In this document: one piece after another, positions 1-10,493 of the stretch | Numbering within the stretch: the first letter of the stretch is position 1 | Layout of the letters: the number at the start of each line of letters is the position of its first letter | Source of the DNA: an uncultured Clostridia bacterium | GTDB lineage: Bacteria; Bacillota; Clostridia; Oscillospirales; CAG-272 | Assembly: GCA_946407735.1 (NCBI GenBank) | Contig: CAMJPL010000003.1 | Span: forward strand, 62,001-126,000 | Reading direction: 5' to 3' | DNA length: 64,000 nucleotides | The notes under the pieces: generated by a model | What the model was told of the DNA's origin: nothing | What the model saw: the letters and a program-made list of their open reading frames with translations, nothing else | The model's database searches: none | Made by a program: the position numbers and the translations under genes

Positions 1-524
1 CATATGCAGTCCTGCCACCTGTCCTTCTCGAGATCGAACACTGTTGCGCCTTCCCTGTAATACGGATCCGGGACCGCCGTCTCCCCGACGTTCTCGACGG
101 AGACATTGAGATGGCAGACATACACGCCGGAGGAACGCGGACGGGCTTCGAATCTGAGCCGGTTATAAGGCCGCCAGTCGGATCTGTCCGGGGTGAAGCT
201 GACCGAGGCGGTGCCGAAGTTCGAGTAATCCCCGTCCGGGGACGCCCCGTCGGGCCAGCGGTCGCTTCTGAGCGGAGCGGAGAAGGATATCATGCCGTCG
301 CGTTCGGTCATCGCCGTGTTTTTTGACGGAAAAGGCTTCAGAACCTCCGGGTACAGCCGCTGCGTCCTCGTCACCTTTTTATCGGCGAATCCCGCCTCAA
401 GGCTTTCCTCGCGGTGAAGTGGCAGGGGAGAATGGATATACAGCGTATCCCGTATCTCCCGAGCGAATCTGTTTTTTATCTCTCGTCTTGTCATCTGTTG
501 CAGATCCTCGGTTTTATTGTCCAT
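1..524 (-). CDS. Hypothetical protein, partial (runs off the left edge); translation begins MDNKTEDLQQMTRREIKNRFAREIRDTLYIHSPLPLHREESLEAGFADKKVTRTQRLYP
   Basis: Manual reverse-strand translation is open from ATG at 524 to position 1. Not in the ORF track because it has no stop inside the window. Family not recognised. Confidence 0.7.
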   Translation of the reverse strand, partial: MDNKTEDLQQMTRREIKNRFAREIRDTLYIHSPLPLHREESLEAGFADKKVTRTQRLYPEVLKPFPSKNTAMTERDGMISFSAPLRSDRWPDGASPDGDYSNFGTASVSFTPDRSDWRPYNRLRFEARPRSSGVYVCHLNVSVENVGETAVPDPYYREGATVFDLEKDRWQDCI

Positions 525-605
525 ACTTGAGTGAGAGCGGTGCCGGGCGACCGCCTGAATGCCGCTTCCGGGCTCTCGCAGGAAGGTGTTTCCCGCCTCT
601 CTTCG

Positions 606-1784
606 TCAGGTGTTCTCCTCGAAAGCGGCTATGGTTTTCTCGATCCCGCCCTCCAGCTTGGAGCGGTTCTTTTCGAGCAGGGACTGCAGCCCCTCGCCTT
701 TTATGAAGGCCGTTTTAAGAGCCGAGTCAAAGGATGCCCATTGGAAGATGTCGGAGTTGTCCAGCATGCAGTTCTTGAAGATTATGTCGAGCATTTCCGA
801 CGATTCCTCGTCGCGGACGTATTTTCTCGTGAGGCAGATGTCATAGTAGACCGGAAGGACATCCTTTCTGCTCGCCTCGGCGATTGCCTGAAGGATATAT
901 CCGGACGTCTCCGGGTTTTTGGCGGTGGCCGGAACGCAGGCTGGGCTGATGCACCATCCGTCGGCGAACTGATAATATTCCTGCTGAGCCTCGTCATATT
1001 TCGGCACGGGGAGAAGCCCGAAGTTGACATCCTGAGCGCGGTGAGTCAACAGATGATATATGACGATCGCCATGAACAGGGATCTGCTGTCCATGAAGGT
1101 GTTTGAGACGTCGCTGTCGCTCATCGTTTTGATCGCCTGAGTCTGGCTCATCATGCCTGATATGCGGTCGAACACAGCAGTGCTCCTCTCGCCGCCGAGG
1201 GATATGTACGGCTTTTTCTCCTCGTTGAGATCTACCACATGTTCGCCGGCTCCGTAATAGAAGATTATCCCCGATTCGGACGACTGGAATACCAGACCCC
1301 ATCTGTCCTTCAATGTCATGGCCGAGTCTCCGTCAAGATCGCCGGCTGCCGCGAGCGACATGCTCTCTATCGCGTCAAGCGTCCATTTTCCGCTTTTCAC
1401 AAGCTCATACGGGTCGTCGAGCTGATAATCGCCGAGCATATCCTTGTTGAACCAGATCGAGAAGAGCGAGTCGCGGTAGTTGACCGAGATATCCCCGGTG
1501 GCGTAGAACATCCTGTTCATGATGGACAGAGTGTCGTTGTACATCGAAGACCAGTAGCCGCTTTCAAAGTCGAGATATTTCAGCGTCTTTAGGTCAAGGA
1601 GCAGCCCCTGCTGAGCGCAGCCGGCGGCGTTGCGCACCTGCGGGAAGACCGCGTCGTATGTGTCGTCCCCGGCCAGCAGCAGCTTTGAAAGATCTGACAT
1701 ATTGGTGTCTTTGCTGGATGTGACGTTTATACGGAAGCCGTATGTTTCCTCGAGGTGCTGATTCCTGAGAAAATTCATTTCCAT
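606..1784 (-). pseudogene. Extracellular solute-binding protein-like, N-terminally truncated (no signal peptide or lipobox)
   Basis: Resembles the complete lipoprotein SBP at 22387-23859 (shared layout around GKWT.D.., DGDG..T..D..G). In-frame stop TAG about 11 codons upstream of the ATG, with no signal peptide in between. Confidence 0.6.
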
Positions 1785-2011
1785 TTCGTGATGGCTTCGG
1801 GCTTCACAAATGAACTATACATCATTTTTAATAAAATGTCAAGTGAAAATACAGAGTATTTTCGATTATCGGATTATTTTTTACATAATAACCAAAATAA
1901 TTATGTTTTGCTTGAAATTGCAGTGTGCAATTTGTCTATCGCCGAAAAAACAGTGACACGTATGGAATATCATGTCCCCATAAAAAACTCCATTCATAAT
2001 AATCAAAAACC

Positions 2012-2040
2012 TTGACTCGTGATTTGAAACATGGTACAAT
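2012..2040 (+). promoter_or_regulatory. Sigma70-type promoter TTGACT-N17-TACAAT
   Basis: Hexamers at 2012-2017 and 2035-2040, 17-nt spacer. Confidence 0.55.
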
Positions 2041-2310
2041 ATTCATGCTGTATCGTGGTTCTTTTGCGGGAGAACAAAAAGAAAACACATATGTTTTAAG
2101 AAAAACACTTGCAAATAATCGGCGTGCTGACGAAGCTCTGTATTCCGGGGGTTTACCATAGTGTTAAAGACGATTGCCGAGTCAATAAAAATGTTATTGC
2201 AATTAAACCGAAAATTTACAAAAACATCCCCATAAGAGCCGCCGGAAATGGTATAATCTATATTGAATGTCTTATCTTAAATACGCTTGATTTCGAAGGG
2301 AGAGCGGCGC

Positions 2311-3375
2311 TTGTTCGGATATATCAGACCATTCACCGGCGAGCTGAAGGTTCGCGAGCTCGAGCTGTACCGTTCGGTATACTGCGGTCTCTGCCGCGCC
2401 ATGAAAAAACAGACGGGAAATCTTTCCCGTGTCTCGATAAGCTATGATTTCGTCTTCTGCGCCATGTGCCGAGCCGCCGTTACCGGGCAGAGCTTCAAGC
2501 CGGAGCCGGGATGGTGCTTCCTGCATCCGTTCGACAGCCGCCTCATAGCCGGGGAGAACGAGGCTCTCAATTCATGTGCCCTTATGAGCGCCGTGCTCAC
2601 GAGGGAGAAGGCATACGACAACTACAACGACAGCCGCTTCCTCTCGAAGCTCGGCAGCGCGATGCTCCTGCCCGAGGCCGACCATATGCTGAAAAAGGCC
2701 GTGAAGGCCGACGGCGGGGTCGATGATGTGAAAAAGAGCGTCAGGCGCCATATGGACGACCTGTACTCGCTCGAGAAGGCGAAGTGCCAGTCGCCGGACG
2801 AGACTGCTCAGGCGACGGGAGAGATGCTGTCCGATATCTTCGCCTACGGACTTGACGGACGGAGAAAGAGCATAGCGTCTGCCATCGGTCTTCGCGTCGG
2901 CAGATGGGTATATCTCGTGGACGCGGCGGACGACTATTACAAGGATCTCAAATCGGGGAGCTACAACCCGTTCATCGAAGCGGGGAAGAAGCCGGACGAA
3001 AGCCTGTTCGAGGCGCTGCGCCTCGAGCTCGGTGCGGCGAAAAGAGCCCTCGATCTCGCCGACGGCGTGGACGAGAGCGTGCGCTCGATAACCGAGAACA
3101 TCCTCTGCCTCGGCATGACCGGTCCGATCGAGGATATGCTCGCGGCAAAGCTCATGCGGGAAGGCGCCGATGTGAAAGCGACGGAAAGCCCCGGAAAGGA
3201 AGCCGCGCCGGACGGGGAAGAGACCGAAAAAGCGCCCGAAGACGCCGCGGCAGCCGATACGCCCGGCGAAAAACCGTCATCCGATCCGGCATCGGAAAAG
3301 GAAGGCGAAGGCGCGAAGGAGGCTCCGAAGGCGGGGCACGACACACAAAAAAACAAGAAGAGAAAGCATAAATGA
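2311..3375 (+). CDS. DUF5685-family protein with low-complexity charged C-terminus
   Basis: [31 protein letters not shown] is typical of DUF5685. Start trimmed to TTG at 2311, after RBS-like GAAGGGAGAG. Confidence 0.75.
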   Translation: MFGYIRPFTGELKVRELELYRSVYCGLCRAMKKQTGNLSRVSISYDFVFCAMCRAAVTGQSFKPEPGWCFLHPFDSRLIAGENEALNSCALMSAVLTREKAYDNYNDSRFLSKLGSAMLLPEADHMLKKAVKADGGVDDVKKSVRRHMDDLYSLEKAKCQSPDETAQATGEMLSDIFAYGLDGRRKSIASAIGLRVGRWVYLVDAADDYYKDLKSGSYNPFIEAGKKPDESLFEALRLELGAAKRALDLADGVDESVRSITENILCLGMTGPIEDMLAAKLMREGADVKATESPGKEAAPDGEETEKAPEDAAAADTPGEKPSSDPASEKEGEGAKEAPKAGHDTQKNKKRKHK

Positions 3376-3995
3376 CCGATCCCTATAAAGAGCTCGGCGT
3401 TTCCGCCGACGCGACGGACGATGAGATCAAGCAGGCGTACCGGGCGCTGGTAAAAAAATACCACCCGGACAACTACGCCTCCGATCCCGATCTGAAGCAG
3501 ATCGCCGAGGAAAAGATGAAGGCGGTCAACTCGGCTTACGACGAGATACAGAAGCTTCGCAAGACAGGTCAGACATCCTTCGCCGACAGTCAGGGATATT
3601 CCGCCCCCGAGTATGATTTCTCGGCATATACCGGCGAGTATATCCATATAAGGGAGCTTATAAACGCCGGCGAGATCACGATGGCGGAATCGCTCCTCAT
3701 GTCGGTAGGCACCGGGAGCCGCGGCGCCGAGTGGAACTTCCTCATGGGCGCCGTCATGACCAAGCGCGGATTCTATTACGAGGCGCTGAACTACATCAAG
3801 ACCGCCTGCTATCTCGATCCCTACAATCAGGAGTACCGCAGTGCCCTGAACACCCTGAACCGTCAGAGCGCCTTCGACACCGACGACCGCGACTATACGG
3901 TGTCGCGGACGGGATGCGACACCCTTCTCGGCGCCTGCTGTCTCGGTGACTGCCTGTGCGGGCTTTGCGGAAACAATCTGTGCAGCTGCTGCTGA
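3372..3995 (+). CDS. J-domain (DnaJ-like) protein with Cys-rich C-terminal tail
   Basis: N-terminal J domain [33 protein letters not shown] (HPD motif); C-terminus [21 protein letters not shown]. Overlaps the upstream CDS by 4 nt. Confidence 0.88.
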   Translation: MTDPYKELGVSADATDDEIKQAYRALVKKYHPDNYASDPDLKQIAEEKMKAVNSAYDEIQKLRKTGQTSFADSQGYSAPEYDFSAYTGEYIHIRELINAGEITMAESLLMSVGTGSRGAEWNFLMGAVMTKRGFYYEALNYIKTACYLDPYNQEYRSALNTLNRQSAFDTDDRDYTVSRTGCDTLLGACCLGDCLCGLCGNNLCSCC

Positions 3996-4000
3996 ATATC

Positions 4001-4549
4001 ATGACTGACAAGAAAAAAGCCGGTATGACCAAGACCCACAAGATGGTCATGAGCGCCGTGCTCAGCGCTCTTTCGGTCGCCGCGATCTATCTTTCGTCGT
4101 TCACGCCGCTCGATCTGACGGTGATCGCGCTGACGAGCCTCGGAGTCTTCTTCGCCGTTATCGAGCTCGGCGGAAAATATCCGCTCCTCATCTACGCCGT
4201 CACCGGCATACTCGTGCTGCTCCTTCTGCCGGACAAGACGACCGCCCTGATATACGTGATGGTGGTCGGCTGGTATCCGATGGCGAAGGTGGTTTTCGAG
4301 CGATATCATTACGTCGTAGCCTGGGCGCTCAAGCTGTCCGCATTCAACACGGCGCTGCTCGCCGCCATCGTGATGACGGTGTATGTCCTTCATATACCGG
4401 ACGACGACACTCTCGCGATGAAGATCACTGTGATCCTTCTCGCCAACTTCACCTTCGTGATGTGCGACCTTCTCGCCACGAGGCTGATACAGCTATATAT
4501 GGTGAAGATCCGCCCGAGGCTGGGCTTTAAAAACTACTTCGAGAACTGA
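4001..4549 (+). CDS. Multi-pass integral membrane protein, unknown function
   Basis: Several hydrophobic segments (VMSAVLSALSVAAIYLSS, LLIYAVTGILVLLLL). Start trimmed to ATG at 4001. Confidence 0.7.
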   Translation: MTDKKKAGMTKTHKMVMSAVLSALSVAAIYLSSFTPLDLTVIALTSLGVFFAVIELGGKYPLLIYAVTGILVLLLLPDKTTALIYVMVVGWYPMAKVVFERYHYVVAWALKLSAFNTALLAAIVMTVYVLHIPDDDTLAMKITVILLANFTFVMCDLLATRLIQLYMVKIRPRLGFKNYFEN

Positions 4550-4557
4550 GGCTTTAT

Positions 4558-5550
4558 ATGCGCGGTATAATTCTTTGCGACGGCGCCGTGTCGCACGTCT
4601 GGCGGGAGAAGGAGCTCTCCGCCCTCAAGGCCGAATTCGGCTTCGACGGAAGGGTCTATAAAAGCTCCGATCTGAATGAAACGGATTTCAAAGACGTCGG
4701 GTATGTCTTTTCCACATGGGGGATGCCGTCCCTTAAGGCGGATGACATAAGGCGCTTCCTTCCGTCGCTGAAAGCGGTGTTTTACGGAGCCGGATCGGTA
4801 CAGGGCTTCGCCTCGGAATTCCTTTCGGCGGGAGTCAGGGTGTTCTCGGCATGGCAGGCCAACGCCGTGCCGGTCGTCGAGTACGCCGTCTCGCAGATAA
4901 TCCTCGCGAACAAGGGCTATTTCGTCTCGATGGGAGTAAAAAGCCGCGGCGATCTGAATGCCAAACGAGCCGTGTCGCATCTCTATCCCGGAAATTACGG
5001 CGCGGCGGTCGGCATCCTCGGCGCCGGACAGATAGGGCGGCGCGTCATAGAGCGGCTCAAACGCGATTATCGGCTCGAGGTCCTCGTCTTCGATCCCTTC
5101 CTGCCGGATGAGACGGCAGAAAAGCTCGGCGCTTTGAAAACCGATCTTAAGACGATATTCTCCTCCTGCGTCACGATATCGAATCACCTCGCCAACAATC
5201 CTCAGACGATCGGAATCATCACGCGCGAGCTGCTGATGTCGATGCCGAAGAGATGCACCTTCATCAACACCGGGCGCGGCGCTCAGGTGGACCACGCTGC
5301 TCTTTACGACGCCATGAAGGAGCGTCCCGATGCGGCGGCCCTGCTCGACGTTACATGGCCGGAGCCGCTTGACGACGGCGATCCTCTCTATACGCTGCCG
5401 AACGTCATCATAACGCCGCATATCGCCGGAAGCCAGGAGGACGAGTGCGAGAGGATGGCGGAGTATATGCTTGACGAAGCCAGACGCTTCGACGCCGGTC
5501 AGCCGCTCAGATACGAAGTCACCGCCGAAATGCTGAAAACCATGGCCTGA
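4558..5550 (+). CDS. D-isomer-specific 2-hydroxyacid dehydrogenase family protein
   Basis: GILGAGQIGRRVIERL Rossmann motif; FINTGRGAQVDHAAL and DVTWPEPL...PNVIITPHIAG signatures. Confidence 0.85.
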   Translation: MRGIILCDGAVSHVWREKELSALKAEFGFDGRVYKSSDLNETDFKDVGYVFSTWGMPSLKADDIRRFLPSLKAVFYGAGSVQGFASEFLSAGVRVFSAWQANAVPVVEYAVSQIILANKGYFVSMGVKSRGDLNAKRAVSHLYPGNYGAAVGILGAGQIGRRVIERLKRDYRLEVLVFDPFLPDETAEKLGALKTDLKTIFSSCVTISNHLANNPQTIGIITRELLMSMPKRCTFINTGRGAQVDHAALYDAMKERPDAAALLDVTWPEPLDDGDPLYTLPNVIITPHIAGSQEDECERMAEYMLDEARRFDAGQPLRYEVTAEMLKTMA

Positions 5551-5689
5551 TACCTGCCGGGCGCATCACGCGTCCGGCTTTTGTCAACTTATAGGTGACA
5601 AATTTCCGTCTTTGATGTATAGACGAAAGAAGAAAAATGCGCTATAATATTGTCAGCACGGAAAATCATTAATCAGGAGGTATCGGGAT

Positions 5690-6712
5690 ATGACATTCGG
5701 AAGCAAGATATGCGAGACGCGAATGAGGATGGGGATCAGTCAGGAGAGGCTGGGAGAGCTAGTCGGCGTATCGCGTCAGACGGTGTCGAAGTGGGAGCTC
5801 GATGAGGCTTTGCCGGAGACGCCGAAGCTGATAAGACTCTGCCGATTTCTCAGCGTTTCGGCGGATGAACTGCTGTCTTATGCCGTTTCGTCGGAAGATT
5901 CCGTCATGGATGGATACGGAATGTACAGGGGCGATAAATGCGAGATCGTTCTCACTTCGCGTTTCGCTCTGTCGCTGTATGCCGAAGGCGATATGATCGG
6001 TATGCGCCTCTATATGGGCGATGACAGGCGCAAAAAGCTCTGCGCCGTCTGTGAGCGGGATCTGAAAAGCAAAACGACGGATTATTCTTTTGTCACGGAG
6101 AAGTCGGGCGATATCATCAGCTCGGCAGACGGATGCGGTCATCTTATCGGGTCGGAGTTCGACAAAAGCGCTTTAAGCGGGATGCGCCTTCTCGAGAAGA
6201 TCAATATCGACCGCTCCGACACTCCGCTCCCGTCGGTAGGGGAATACGGGGTGGCGCGGTGCCTGTCCGCATGGCGAAAGATGGCGGAGTATCGCTCGGA
6301 ACCGCATCATTTCTCCTTCAACCTCTGCACAGACAGACTCGAATATGTGTTCTCGATCATGCCGGAGCACAACAATATCTATTGCGGAGCGTCGAACAAT
6401 CGCGTATTCGATCTCGGGCTTATCGGGGGCACACAGTATTTCAGGATGCGCAGCTATGATGACGACAGCGCGCCGTTCTGCGCTTTCACGGCGGATTTCG
6501 GCTATGAGCCCGCCGATCTGAAGATCCCCGCCGCCGAGGTGAATGTAACTGACGCCTGCAGCGTAAGGAATTATTCAAGAGGAAAGGTCGGCAGCAGCGG
6601 GATGATATTCTTCGTAAAGCGCTACACCGACGACAGCATAATCCTCGCCGGCTGCGGAGGGGATGAGTACGGCTATTACCGCGACGGTCCATTCATCGAG
6701 AGGATCATATGA
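5690..6712 (+). CDS. XRE-family HTH transcriptional regulator with long C-terminal domain
   Basis: N-terminal HTH: RMRMGISQERLGELVGVSRQTVSKWELDEALPE. Confidence 0.85.
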   Translation: MTFGSKICETRMRMGISQERLGELVGVSRQTVSKWELDEALPETPKLIRLCRFLSVSADELLSYAVSSEDSVMDGYGMYRGDKCEIVLTSRFALSLYAEGDMIGMRLYMGDDRRKKLCAVCERDLKSKTTDYSFVTEKSGDIISSADGCGHLIGSEFDKSALSGMRLLEKINIDRSDTPLPSVGEYGVARCLSAWRKMAEYRSEPHHFSFNLCTDRLEYVFSIMPEHNNIYCGASNNRVFDLGLIGGTQYFRMRSYDDDSAPFCAFTADFGYEPADLKIPAAEVNVTDACSVRNYSRGKVGSSGMIFFVKRYTDDSIILAGCGGDEYGYYRDGPFIERII

Positions 6713-6720
6713 CGGCAAGG

Positions 6721-6744
6721 AAAGCCGCCCGGAAGGGCGGCTTT
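6721..6744. terminator. Bidirectional hairpin terminator
   Basis: AAAGCCGCCC-GGAA-GGGCGGCTTT followed by a T-rich stretch, between convergent genes. Confidence 0.8.
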
Positions 6745-6746
6745 GC

Positions 6747-8606
6747 TCATTCTTTTTTATCCTCATCTGCGGCGTAATACTGCGCCTGCGCTCCCCACAG
6801 CTCGGCGTATTTGCCGTCTTTCTCGCCCAGCAGCTCGTCGTGGCTGCCGGTCTGGACGATGCTCCCGCGATCGAAGACGGCGATCATGTCGCAGAAGCGG
6901 CATGAGGCGAGACGGTGGCTGATATACACCGCCGTGCGGTCGCCGGCGATGGCTGAGAAGCGGGTGTAGATATCGTATTCCGCTTCGGGATCGAGCGAGG
7001 CGGTCGGCTCGTCGAGGATGATGAACGGGGCGTCGCGGTAAAGCGCCCTCGCGAGGGCGATCTTCTGCTTCTCCCCGCCGGAGAATATGACTCCGCTCCC
7101 GTCGTAGCCCTTGTCGATATAAGTCCCGGCTCCTTCCGGCAGCTCGTTTATCCTCTCCGCGATCCCGGCCTGCGAGAGGACGAGCTTCATCCTCTCGCCG
7201 TCGATTACCGTCGACGCGGCGACGTTCTGCCCGACGGTGAAATCGAACAGTCTGAAATCCTGGAAGACCACCGAGAACAGCTTCATGTACTCATCGTAGT
7301 CATATTTGCGTATATCGACGCCGTTGAGGGTTATGACTCCCTCGGTCGGGTCGTACAGGCGGCAGAGCAGCTTTATGAAGGTCGTCTTGCCGGAGCCGTT
7401 CTCCCCGACGACGGCAAGCTTGCCGCCGACGCGGAATCTCGCGTTCAGATGGCGCAGCGCCCAGACGTCGGTATTGGGATACCGGAAGGAAACGTCCCTG
7501 AACTCGACGTAATACTCGCGGTCGTCCCGCTTTTCCACGGTGAGACTGCCCTGATACATCTCGTTCGGTATGTCGAAATACGAAAAGTATCGCCTGAGAA
7601 AGCGGTTGTTCAGTAAAAGCTGTGTGACCGAATTCAGAAGATCGGACGACGACGACATCAGCGCGAGAAGACATCCGGCGTATTTGATGATCGAGCCGGT
7701 GCTGACGCCGCCGCGCATCGCCGATACGATAAGTATGATATATATGACCGTCTGAACGGCGCCTCTGAATACGCTGTCGGGGAGCGAGATCAGCGCTTTC
7801 TTTTTCTGGTGTTCCGTTTTGAGAGCGGCGGTCTCGTCCCTTACCTGACGGTTCTTTTCGACTATCATGCTCCCCGTGCCGTAAAGCCTCATGTCCTTGC
7901 CTTCGCTGAAAAGATATTCGTTTGTGTGCTCGAAGACAAGGTTCCACCGCGCGCTGAGCTCGCTCTGGGCGTATTGATGCTCTGACGCCAGCCGTGCCGA
8001 GACGATCTTTATGGCCGTAGATATGACGATCAGCGCGAGGATGATGAGCTTCGCCGTGAGAGACAGCGCCGGACCGATGAAGAGCGGGGACAGCATGATC
8101 ATCGCGGTGATTATGCTGATCGCGGCGGAAAGCGCCGCCTTTGACCGGTGCATCAGCTCCCACATGTTCGCTCCGGACTGATTGTCCTTCTCGACGCGTT
8201 CCCTTAAAAGCGATGTCTCCCGATCCTCTATGCTCTGATACGACAGGGACATGGCTTTTTCGGAAAACGCCCAGAGCTCTCCCAGCTCCTGCAGCCAGTC
8301 CCGCTCGTCGCGGGCTTCGTCGAGCCATGCCTCGAGCATCCTTACGGCGAAGGTCAGCCCGACGGTCAGCGCGGCGCAGATCCCGGCCTCGCGGAGCCTG
8401 CCGCCTTCAAGGATGAGATCGATCAGCACCGCCGACATGTACATCGGAAGGTAAGGCGCGAGCGAGCCGACAGCCGACGCGAGCAGATGGAAGGAAAACG
8501 CCTTCGTGTCAAAGCTGCGGAGCATCCTGAGGCCGCGTCTTATAAGCGCGATATGCTCTTTCAGAGTGATTTTTTCGCTGCCTTCAGCTCTTTTGTTCGC
8601 TGTCAT
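6747..8606 (-). CDS. ABC transporter, fused permease/ATP-binding protein
   Basis: Walker A GENGSGKTT, signature FSGGEKQKIALARAL, Walker B IILDEPTASLD; N-terminal TM segments. Confidence 0.9.
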   Translation of the reverse strand: MTANKRAEGSEKITLKEHIALIRRGLRMLRSFDTKAFSFHLLASAVGSLAPYLPMYMSAVLIDLILEGGRLREAGICAALTVGLTFAVRMLEAWLDEARDERDWLQELGELWAFSEKAMSLSYQSIEDRETSLLRERVEKDNQSGANMWELMHRSKAALSAAISIITAMIMLSPLFIGPALSLTAKLIILALIVISTAIKIVSARLASEHQYAQSELSARWNLVFEHTNEYLFSEGKDMRLYGTGSMIVEKNRQVRDETAALKTEHQKKKALISLPDSVFRGAVQTVIYIILIVSAMRGGVSTGSIIKYAGCLLALMSSSSDLLNSVTQLLLNNRFLRRYFSYFDIPNEMYQGSLTVEKRDDREYYVEFRDVSFRYPNTDVWALRHLNARFRVGGKLAVVGENGSGKTTFIKLLCRLYDPTEGVITLNGVDIRKYDYDEYMKLFSVVFQDFRLFDFTVGQNVAASTVIDGERMKLVLSQAGIAERINELPEGAGTYIDKGYDGSGVIFSGGEKQKIALARALYRDAPFIILDEPTASLDPEAEYDIYTRFSAIAGDRTAVYISHRLASCRFCDMIAVFDRGSIVQTGSHDELLGEKDGKYAELWGAQAQYYAADEDKKE

Positions 8607-10434
8607 GTTCCGTCACTCCCTCTCTGTACCAGACGCTCTGCATATCAAACATCTTCGCGTATCCCCCGCCGAGGCGCATGAGCTCGCCGTGGCTGCCGGA
8701 TTCGGTGATCATGCCGCCGTCAAGATAGATTATCCGGTCGCAGAAGCGGCAGGACGCCAGACGGTGGGAGATGAACACCGCGGTCTTCCCGGAGGCCATC
8801 TCGCTGTAATTTCTGTAGACTTCATTCTCGGCAAGCGGGTCGAGCGCCGCCGTCGGCTCGTCGAGCACGAGGACGGGAGCGTCCTTGTATATGGCTCTCG
8901 CCAGCATCAGCTTCTGCAGCTCGCCTCCCGAGAGCTCGACGCCGTTTTCGTTCACCTGCTTGTCGAGCGGAGTATGTATGCCGAGCGTCAGGCTGTCGAT
9001 CTTGTTTTTCAGCCCCGCCTTTCTTATACACTCCTCTGCGCGGGGAAGATCGGTCGCGCTCTCCCATTCGCCCGAGACAGTCTCGGCGATGGTGAAAACG
9101 GAAGCCTTGATATCCTGAAACACCGGAGAGAACAGCCTGTAATAATCGGAATTGCGGTAATCCTTTACCGGGTGACCGTTTATCCTGATCTCGCCCGACG
9201 TCGGCTGATAAAGCCCGCACAACAGCTTTACAAGCGTCGTCTTTCCGGCCCCGTTAGGGCCGACGAGCGCGATTTTCTCGCATGGCTTTATCGTAAGCGT
9301 CAAACCGTGTATCGTGTCCTCGTCGGCGCCTTCATATCGGTAGCAGACGTTGTCGAAGACGATCTCGGGACCGGAGACGACGTCTTCGGATCTCGCCTCT
9401 CCGCTTCCGTCCCTGTCTGGCAGATCGAGATATTCGCGCAGATCGCAGATGACGAGCGATGTGCCCCGCATGCCGCCGAACGCCGACACGATCCCGCCGA
9501 TGAAACCGGCAAAGGATGATATCGCGCCGAAGCAGAGCACGAATCTGTCTGGCGTCATCTCGCCTCTCGCCGTCATGATGATGAGAAGGGCATACGCGGC
9601 GCCGTCGCGGATGAGGATGAGGATAAGATCGGCGGCGCGGACGAGGAATTCCCGGGCGAGCCGTTTGTTTCTGTACCTTACGCTCTGCTCCTTTATATCC
9701 CTGTAAAGCTCACGGAACCATCCGGCGAGTCCGTATATCCTGATGTCCTTTGCGGCACCAAAGTCACCGGGCAATAATGTGATATATCCCAGTCTGCGTG
9801 ATACGGTCTCGACCTCTTCGCGGATGGAATATTCCCAGCGCTGATAGATGCGGCCTGCCAGCCAGTTGACAGCCGGAGCCAGCGTCAGCACCGGGATGAG
9901 CCATGGGGAAACAAGCGAGACGATCCCTCCGCACAAAAACCATAGAACGATATTCTTTATCAGGCTCAGTGCGTGATTCGGCAGATCGACAGACGGAACG
10001 GCCCCATACCACATCTGTGTCGAGCGGCTTGCCTGTTCGCGGAGGACGCGGGTGCGCTGACGCTCGGTAAGTTCGTAATACATCGACGCCGTTTTTTCGT
10101 CGACCCTGCCGCTGATATAGTTGCGGTATTTCATGCCGACCGTGTATTTGAACTGCCCCGTGAAGGTGCCCGCTATGCCGAGCAGCTGACTTGCGAGGAC
10201 AAGTCCGCCGACAGAGATCACGGCATGGCTCATGGTGAAGCCGCCCGACGCTTCGCGCACCGCGACAGACGGCAGATATATCCCGATAATCGTCGTGAAT
10301 ATCGTGATGACGGACAGTATCGCTTCCGATATGAACGCCGCCGGGGCATGCCGCAGCATCTCGCCCCACGACCACAGCGTGTTCGATATGACTGATTTAT
10401 ACGGCTTCTTCTTCGGAGCTTTTACTTTTTTCAA
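8584..10434 (-). CDS. ABC transporter, fused permease/ATP-binding protein
   Basis: Walker A GPNGAGKTT, signature LSGGELQKLMLARAI. Start moved to TTG at 10434, preceded by AAGGGAGGGACAGGA; ATG 10464 abuts the -10 element. Confidence 0.88.
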   Translation of the reverse strand: MKKVKAPKKKPYKSVISNTLWSWGEMLRHAPAAFISEAILSVITIFTTIIGIYLPSVAVREASGGFTMSHAVISVGGLVLASQLLGIAGTFTGQFKYTVGMKYRNYISGRVDEKTASMYYELTERQRTRVLREQASRSTQMWYGAVPSVDLPNHALSLIKNIVLWFLCGGIVSLVSPWLIPVLTLAPAVNWLAGRIYQRWEYSIREEVETVSRRLGYITLLPGDFGAAKDIRIYGLAGWFRELYRDIKEQSVRYRNKRLAREFLVRAADLILILIRDGAAYALLIIMTARGEMTPDRFVLCFGAISSFAGFIGGIVSAFGGMRGTSLVICDLREYLDLPDRDGSGEARSEDVVSGPEIVFDNVCYRYEGADEDTIHGLTLTIKPCEKIALVGPNGAGKTTLVKLLCGLYQPTSGEIRINGHPVKDYRNSDYYRLFSPVFQDIKASVFTIAETVSGEWESATDLPRAEECIRKAGLKNKIDSLTLGIHTPLDKQVNENGVELSGGELQKLMLARAIYKDAPVLVLDEPTAALDPLAENEVYRNYSEMASGKTAVFISHRLASCRFCDRIIYLDGGMITESGSHGELMRLGGGYAKMFDMQSVWYREGVTEHDSEQKS

Positions 10435-10464
10435 ATCCTGTCCCTCCCTTCCGTACACGGTCAT

Positions 10465-10493
10465 ATTATATCACATGATCACAGCAAAAAGTA
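10465..10493 (-). promoter_or_regulatory. Promoter of the ABC pair: perfect -10 (TATAAT) with poor -35 (TACTTT)
   Basis: Minus-strand TATAAT at 10470-10465; the 17-nt-spaced -35 position 10493-10488 reads TACTTT. Confidence 0.55.

Noticed and set aside
531-1106. 191-aa plus-strand ORF near the left edge
   Set aside because: Antisense to the SBP-like frame; no recognisable motif.
6747-10464. ABC transporter pair as a possible bacteriocin or lantibiotic exporter
   Set aside because: No C39 peptidase domain, precursor peptide or LanM/LanBC-like gene seen nearby.
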